Made by a program: the position numbers and the translations under genes
Notes under the pieces: model-generated
What the model saw: the letters and a program-made list of their open reading frames with translations, nothing else
Database searches by the model: none
Told to the model about the DNA's origin: nothing
Part shown: positions 21,635-25,331 of the stretch, one piece after another
How positions within the stretch are numbered: position 1 is the first letter of the stretch
How the letters are laid out: each line of letters starts with the position of its first letter
NCBI GenBank assembly: GCA_015258095.1
Contig: JABZIV010000029.1
Span: forward strand, 1-25,331
Source of the DNA: Lachnospiraceae bacterium
GTDB taxonomy: Bacteria; Bacillota; Clostridia; Lachnospirales; Lachnospiraceae
Length of the DNA: 25,331 nt
Reading direction: 5' to 3'

Positions 21635-22504
21635 TTAGCCCTTTACCGCTCCTTCAACCATTCCGCTCATAATCTGCTTCTGTCCAATCAGGAAAACGAT
21701 AATCATGGGTAAAATGGCCAGCAGTGCAGCGGAAAGAATGAGATCCCACTGCTTAACGTAGGAGCCGACAAAGGCCTGTACCGCAACGGGAAGCGTCTTC
21801 ACCTTTCCGTTTTGTCCAAGCATCAGAGACGGAAGAAGATAGTCGTTCCAAATCCACATTCCGTTTAAAATCGTCACCGTCGTAATCACCGGTCTCAAAA
21901 GCGGGAAAATAATCTTAAAGAAAGTTCCCTCCGGAGAGCATCCGTCAATCGCAGCCGCCTCTTCCAGCTCATAAGGAATTCCCTTGATAAATCCGGTCAG
22001 AATAAATACGGTCATCGCGCCGCCAAAACCGAGATAGGCAAAGACAATTCCCTGCACAGACTGTAACATACTGATTCCAATGAACTTTCCCACATCACGA
22101 AAGGTTGATACAAGCGGAAGCATAACCACCTGGAAAGGAATAATCATGGAAGCAATGAATACCATATAAATTGCGGTTGCCCAAGCCTTCTTATGATTTC
22201 TGCTGATTACCCATGCCGCCATACTGCCGAAGAGGATGAGAAGAATCAGAGATACAATCGTAATCACGGTAGAAGTCCCGAAGGCATACCAGAAATTAAA
22301 GTTGGAATTATGGATAACGGAGTTCAGATTCTTCGTCAACTGAGCGAAACTCACTCCGCGAAAACGAACCGGATCCGCCACGATATCCGCCTGCTTCTTA
22401 AAAGCATTCATCATAACCAGGTAAAAGGGGAATAATACATAGACTGCAATGCAAGTTCCCACGATTCCTAAAAGTAAACTTTTCCCTTTTCTTGCATTAT
22501 TCAT
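21635..22504 (-). CDS. Carbohydrate ABC transporter permease (MalG/MsmG type)
   Basis: This inner-membrane permease of a CUT1 sugar importer has 289 residues and six predicted membrane helices, starting with KSLLLGIVGTCIAVYVLFPF. The EAA loop that docks the ATPase is ELEEAAAIDGCSPEGTFFKI (about residue 181), followed by FPLLRPVITTVTI. The C-terminal KQIMSGMVEGAVKG is the usual ending of this subfamily. Its ATG overlaps the stop of the other permease (TAATG), so the two are translationally coupled and form a heterodimer. lacI follows after 17 bases. No ATPase gene is in the operon, so a shared MsmK/MsmX-type ATPase encoded elsewhere is expected. Confidence 0.93.
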   Translation of the reverse strand: MNNARKGKSLLLGIVGTCIAVYVLFPFYLVMMNAFKKQADIVADPVRFRGVSFAQLTKNLNSVIHNSNFNFWYAFGTSTVITIVSLILLILFGSMAAWVISRNHKKAWATAIYMVFIASMIIPFQVVMLPLVSTFRDVGKFIGISMLQSVQGIVFAYLGFGGAMTVFILTGFIKGIPYELEEAAAIDGCSPEGTFFKIIFPLLRPVITTVTILNGMWIWNDYLLPSLMLGQNGKVKTLPVAVQAFVGSYVKQWDLILSAALLAILPMIIVFLIGQKQIMSGMVEGAVKG

Positions 22505-23574
22505 TACATTTCCACCTCTCTACTGTTACTGATTCGTACCTGAATCAAAGAAATCACAGCCAGAATGATAAAGAACAGAACCGCCTTCGCCTGTGCTACC
22601 GCAAAATTGTTTTTCGCAATCGCCGTATTATAGATATTCAAAGCCAGCATCTGCGTACCGTTGGATAGATAAGATCCCATAAAATCCGGTACGGAACCGG
22701 CACCGTTAGTCAAGGCCATATTGACATCAAACTGTTTAAAAGCGGAAGTCAATGTCAAGAAAGTGCATATCGTGACCGTTGAGGCAATCATGGGCAGTTT
22801 TACCTTAAAGAGGGTCTGCACGGCGCTCGCCCCATCGATGGAAGCCGCCTCCAAAACATCCCCCGGAATCTGGGTAAGACCGGTCACATAAATCAGCATA
22901 ATATATCCGCCATACTGCCAGATATAGACGATAATAATCGCAAGCATCGCGGTATTGGTACTCGACAGCATGGAAAACTTGGTGTAATTCATCAGTACAT
23001 TGTTGAATACAAACTGCCAGATATAGCCCAGCACAATTCCGCCAATCAGATTCGGCAGGAAATATGCTGCACGAAAGAAAGACACCCCTCTTAATTTTGT
23101 TGTACAAAGAAGTGCCAGACAAAATCCTACGATATTAATCAGAACAACGTTCATGATAACGAAGAAAAATGTAATCATAACCGACCAGATAAACGCCGGG
23201 TCATGAAACATCTTTACATAATTCTGTAAGCCTACTACTTTTGTAAAACGAATTCCCGTCCAATCCGTAAAGGAATACCCGATTCCTAAAACCAGGGGAA
23301 TAATCACCGTAACAAAAAAAGTAAAAAGCAAGGGGAAAAGAAAGAGAAAATAGACAATCTTTCTATGATGTGCAGTACTCGGCACCCGATACAGACCGTA
23401 AAAAAATAAAATTGCGCCACATACCAACAGCGTACCCCTTAGATTTGCTATGCTCTTCATTACCCCACTATAATTCGCCTTCATAGTGAAAGCAAAGAAA
23501 AGAGCGGCAAACATGAGTACTGCTCCCAGTAACAGTAGAAAAATGGACTCTACTCTAGTATCTCGTCCTTTCAT
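22504..23574 (-). CDS. Carbohydrate ABC transporter permease (MalF/MsmF type)
   Basis: This is the partner permease of the CUT1 importer, 356 residues. An unusual N-terminal region of about 75 residues holds two extra hydrophobic segments (SIFLLLLGAVLMFAALFFAF and LLVCGAILFFYGLY) before the usual six-helix core, which starts KIVYFLFLFPLLFTFFVTVI. The EAA loop is DVLEAASIDGASAVQTLFKV, followed by KLPMIASTV. Typical members have about 290-300 residues, so the extension is notable. The binding-protein gene lies upstream across a 162-base structured gap ending in a terminator-like hairpin. GGGGGAA at about 5 bases precedes ATG 23574. The stop overlaps the next permease start. Confidence 0.92.
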   Translation of the reverse strand: MKGRDTRVESIFLLLLGAVLMFAALFFAFTMKANYSGVMKSIANLRGTLLVCGAILFFYGLYRVPSTAHHRKIVYFLFLFPLLFTFFVTVIIPLVLGIGYSFTDWTGIRFTKVVGLQNYVKMFHDPAFIWSVMITFFFVIMNVVLINIVGFCLALLCTTKLRGVSFFRAAYFLPNLIGGIVLGYIWQFVFNNVLMNYTKFSMLSSTNTAMLAIIIVYIWQYGGYIMLIYVTGLTQIPGDVLEAASIDGASAVQTLFKVKLPMIASTVTICTFLTLTSAFKQFDVNMALTNGAGSVPDFMGSYLSNGTQMLALNIYNTAIAKNNFAVAQAKAVLFFIILAVISLIQVRISNSREVEM

Positions 23575-23589
23575 GGTTCCCCCTTCTTC

Positions 23590-23617
23590 AAAAAATGGGG
23601 CAGCATAACGCCGCCCC
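23590..23617 (-). terminator. Intra-operon terminator/attenuator between binding protein and permeases
   Basis: On the minus strand GGGGCGGC pairs with GCTGCCCC (plus 23597-23604 with 23610-23617, one G-U) around a five-base loop, and six T follow. It ends 15 bases before the permease start. It should stop most transcripts after the binding-protein gene and let a minority read on, as is common when binding protein is needed in excess. Confidence 0.75.
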
Positions 23618-23635
23618 GCTTCTTCACCCTATAGC

Positions 23636-23722
23636 ACTACTGAAAAAGTAGTATTGTGTGATGGAACTACAGCAACTTCTGTAGCCACATTTTACTGGAA
23701 AGACCTCTACCATTGCAAGAGG
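23636..23722 (-). repeat. Three successive stem-loops in the binding-protein 3' region
   Basis: Three hairpins lie in a row: CCTCT/AGAGG (23704-23708 with 23718-23722), CTACAG/CTGTAG (23667-23672 with 23679-23684), and ACTACT/AGTAGT (23636-23641 with 23647-23652). They lie between the binding-protein stop and the terminator. They may protect the 3' end of the upstream mRNA from exonucleases. Each is short, but three in 90 bases is notable. Confidence 0.55.
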
Positions 23723-23736
23723 AATCTCTAGTGAAA

Positions 23737-25089
23737 TTATCCGGCATAGTACTGTGCAACAACCTTCTCCACGGTATCTACGAACTTTGCCTTGTCCAGA
23801 TTACCGGAAGCAAAATCCTGGTAAACAACGCCCAGTGCATTCTGTGCAAGACCTTCCTTGTTGCCAAGCCAGTGCCAAGCAGAAGTCTTTCCTGCCTTTG
23901 TATAATCGGTAATCGTCTGTGCAAACGGATCTTCCGCTACATAGCTGATGGACTTGAACGGGCTGACAAAACCGGCTTTCTGTACCAGAATCTTCTGTCC
24001 TTCATCCTCGGAAACCCACTGTAAGAACTTCAAAGCTTCTTCCTTGTTGTCGTTGTCAAATACAGCCCACCAAGACGGAGAGTTCGTCTGAATGGTATCG
24101 ATTCCCTCTTCAAACGCATACGGAATCATACCGACTTTGAACTTACCGGCAGCCTCATACTGCTCCTTGTCATCGTTTGTCATGGTAGCTCCAATCCAGG
24201 AACCCTGTGTTACGAAAGCATACTTTCCGGCAGAGAAATTCTGAATCTGCTGGTCATAGGTTCCGGAAACAAGAAGCGCGGGATCTGCATACTTATTGAA
24301 AAGCTCAACCATATCCGCATACTTGGAGAAACGATCCTTATCAATCTTACCCTGTTCAAGAAGGTCAAAATACTTCGTATCGTCTCTCTTTAATCCGCCA
24401 TCCTCATAAACACCGAAGAGGTGGTTACCTGTTGACCAATAAAGGTTGGTGGCTTCTGCAACATAACCAACTACTGCGGTAAGTCCGAGCTCATCCTTCT
24501 TGCTGTCCAGTGTTTCGAAAGCCTTCTTCATGGATTCCGGACCGGTAATGGACTTCGGATCGATACCGGCCTTCTCCAGTACATCCGCATTATAGGCAAG
24601 ACCGATAGCCTCTGTCGTATACGGGAAGCCAAGAACCTTTCCGTCCTTATCCTTGTAAGCCGCATCCGTATCGGAAACCCACTTTTCTTTTGACATATCT
24701 ACAAGGTGACCTTCCCAGTTCTTGAAGTCCGTGTCTCCGCCGTTAACGAAGATATCCGGCATATTATCAGCCTGGAAATAGCCTTTCAGGGTACCCTGAA
24801 TATCGATACCGCCTCCCATAGACTCGATGTTCACCTTCACACCGGTCTCTTTCTCATAAGCGGCTGCAAGTTCCTTTAACTGTGCATCAACCTCGATCTT
24901 ACCGTTTACAAGACGAAGCTCTTTTCCGGAAGACTTCTTGTCATCGGACTTAGCCGCATCCGCTTTGGAACTTTCTTCCTTGCCTGCATCTCCGGATGCC
25001 TTTGTCTCCGATCCGGACTTAGCGCCGCCGCAGGCAGAAAGTGCCAGAACCAGGGCAGCAGTCATCATTGCTAAATTTCTTTTTTTCAT
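23737..25089 (-). CDS. Sugar ABC transporter substrate-binding lipoprotein
   Basis: This is the 450-residue extracellular solute-binding protein of the importer (family 1, MsmE/MalE-like). The signal peptide MKKRNLAMMTAALVLALSAC ends in the lipobox LSAC, giving a lipid-anchored Cys20. A Ser/Lys/Asp-rich flexible linker runs to about residue 55, followed by the binding domain (LKELAAAYEKETGVKVNIES, DIFVNGGDTDF, GFPYTTEAIGLAYN, FVTQGSWIGA, NSPSWWAVF, SAWHWLG). The many aromatic residues suit an oligosaccharide ligand. AAGGAGG lies 7 bases before ATG 25089, a strong site. It is the first gene of the operon, directly after the promoters. Confidence 0.94.
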   Translation of the reverse strand: MKKRNLAMMTAALVLALSACGGAKSGSETKASGDAGKEESSKADAAKSDDKKSSGKELRLVNGKIEVDAQLKELAAAYEKETGVKVNIESMGGGIDIQGTLKGYFQADNMPDIFVNGGDTDFKNWEGHLVDMSKEKWVSDTDAAYKDKDGKVLGFPYTTEAIGLAYNADVLEKAGIDPKSITGPESMKKAFETLDSKKDELGLTAVVGYVAEATNLYWSTGNHLFGVYEDGGLKRDDTKYFDLLEQGKIDKDRFSKYADMVELFNKYADPALLVSGTYDQQIQNFSAGKYAFVTQGSWIGATMTNDDKEQYEAAGKFKVGMIPYAFEEGIDTIQTNSPSWWAVFDNDNKEEALKFLQWVSEDEGQKILVQKAGFVSPFKSISYVAEDPFAQTITDYTKAGKTSAWHWLGNKEGLAQNALGVVYQDFASGNLDKAKFVDTVEKVVAQYYAG

Positions 25090-25158
25090 CTACATTCCTC
25101 CTTATTTTATCCCTTAATGGGGAGTCCTTCTATGAACTACAAGAATGTGAACTATTAC

Positions 25159-25175
25159 CTGATGAATCATATCAG
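25159..25175. promoter_or_regulatory. Inverted repeat over the sugar-operon -10 box (possible operator)
   Basis: CTGAT (25159-25163) and ATCAG (25171-25175) are inverted around GAATCAT, itself nearly palindromic, and cover the -10 box of the proximal promoter. A repressor bound here would block transcription. The LacI-type regulator in the operon is the obvious candidate, but the site lacks the central CG of most LacI-family operators. Confidence 0.35.
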
Positions 25176-25194
25176 CTTTATCGTTTAAATACAA
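25166..25194 (-). promoter_or_regulatory. Proximal promoter of the sugar operon
   Basis: On the minus strand TTGTAT (plus 25189-25194) and TATGAT (plus 25166-25171, 5 of 6 matches to TATAAT) are 17 bases apart. The expected leader is about 70 bases, ending in the AAGGAGG ribosome site. Confidence 0.6.
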
Positions 25195-25220
25195 GAACAA
25201 TTCTATAAATTGCACATAAA

Positions 25221-25249
25221 ATTATACTGAAAGACTTAATTATTTGCCA
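25221..25249 (-). promoter_or_regulatory. Possible distal promoter of the sugar operon
   Basis: A perfect TATAAT (plus 25221-25226) lies 17 bases from a poor -35 box, TGGCAA (plus 25244-25249). The region is very AT-rich, so a chance match is possible. From 25250 to the window end there is only A/T-rich sequence with no gene I can see. Confidence 0.35.
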
Positions 25250-25331
25250 GTATTTCATTACAATAAGAATACATTGATTGTTTATAATTATTATATATAT
25301 AATTCTATTTTATTTTAAAAGTTTTCCTTAT

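Noticed and set aside
20739..21638. 299-codon plus-strand frame opposite the LacI gene
   Set aside because: It is antisense to a well-supported regulator; composition is that of a shadow frame.
25172..25194. Possible catabolite-repression (cre) site near the sugar-operon promoter
   Set aside because: ATTTAAACGATAAAG shares the central CG but misses several key consensus positions and is not palindromic.

Overview
The window looks like chromosome of a low-to-mid GC Bacillota, most likely class Clostridia and plausibly Lachnospiraceae. The grounds are strong AGGAGG-type ribosome sites, a long-form hibernation factor next to secA-prfB, an MsmEFG-type sugar importer encoded without its ATPase, and a LacI regulator. 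The genus cannot be fixed from the sequence. Every protein gene except hpf is on the minus strand, so the window reads from right to left. No tRNA, rRNA, insertion sequence, phage gene or CRISPR array was seen.

Right part (about 16.9-25.3 kb): a sugar-utilisation operon running lipoprotein binding protein, two permeases, LacI-family regulator and two GH13 alpha-glucosidases. A structured intergenic region ending in a terminator-like hairpin separates the binding protein from the permeases. Between the two GH13 genes lies a decayed 45-bp copy of the catalytic region II of the upstream GH13 gene. A probable 6S RNA gene and a bidirectional terminator close this block.

Middle part (about 9.1-16.7 kb): cell-envelope genes. 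These are an HtrA/DegP-type membrane protease, a lipoprotein-like esterase, an undecaprenyl-phosphate sugar phosphotransferase with an unusually placed promoter, a LytR-CpsA-Psr protein with a long charged tail, and an O-antigen ligase/polymerase-like membrane protein. Together they can start, polymerise or ligate, and anchor a surface glycan, but no elongating glycosyltransferases or flippase are present here.

Left part (1-9.0 kb): core housekeeping genes. hpf is divergent from secA-prfB-hom. After these come tsaE-tsaB-rimI-rnz-tsaD, a tRNA-maturation and acetyltransferase cluster in which TsaB, TsaD and TsaE make the t6A modification and RNase Z trims tRNA 3' ends. Between tsaB and rimI is a tandem array of 32-bp units. 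Each unit repeats the ribosome-binding site and start region of rimI, with most start codons decayed.

Most genes are ordinary. The two most unusual structures are the tandemly repeated translation-initiation region before rimI and the GH13 gene relic between the two glucosidase genes. No wholly new multi-gene system could be supported.
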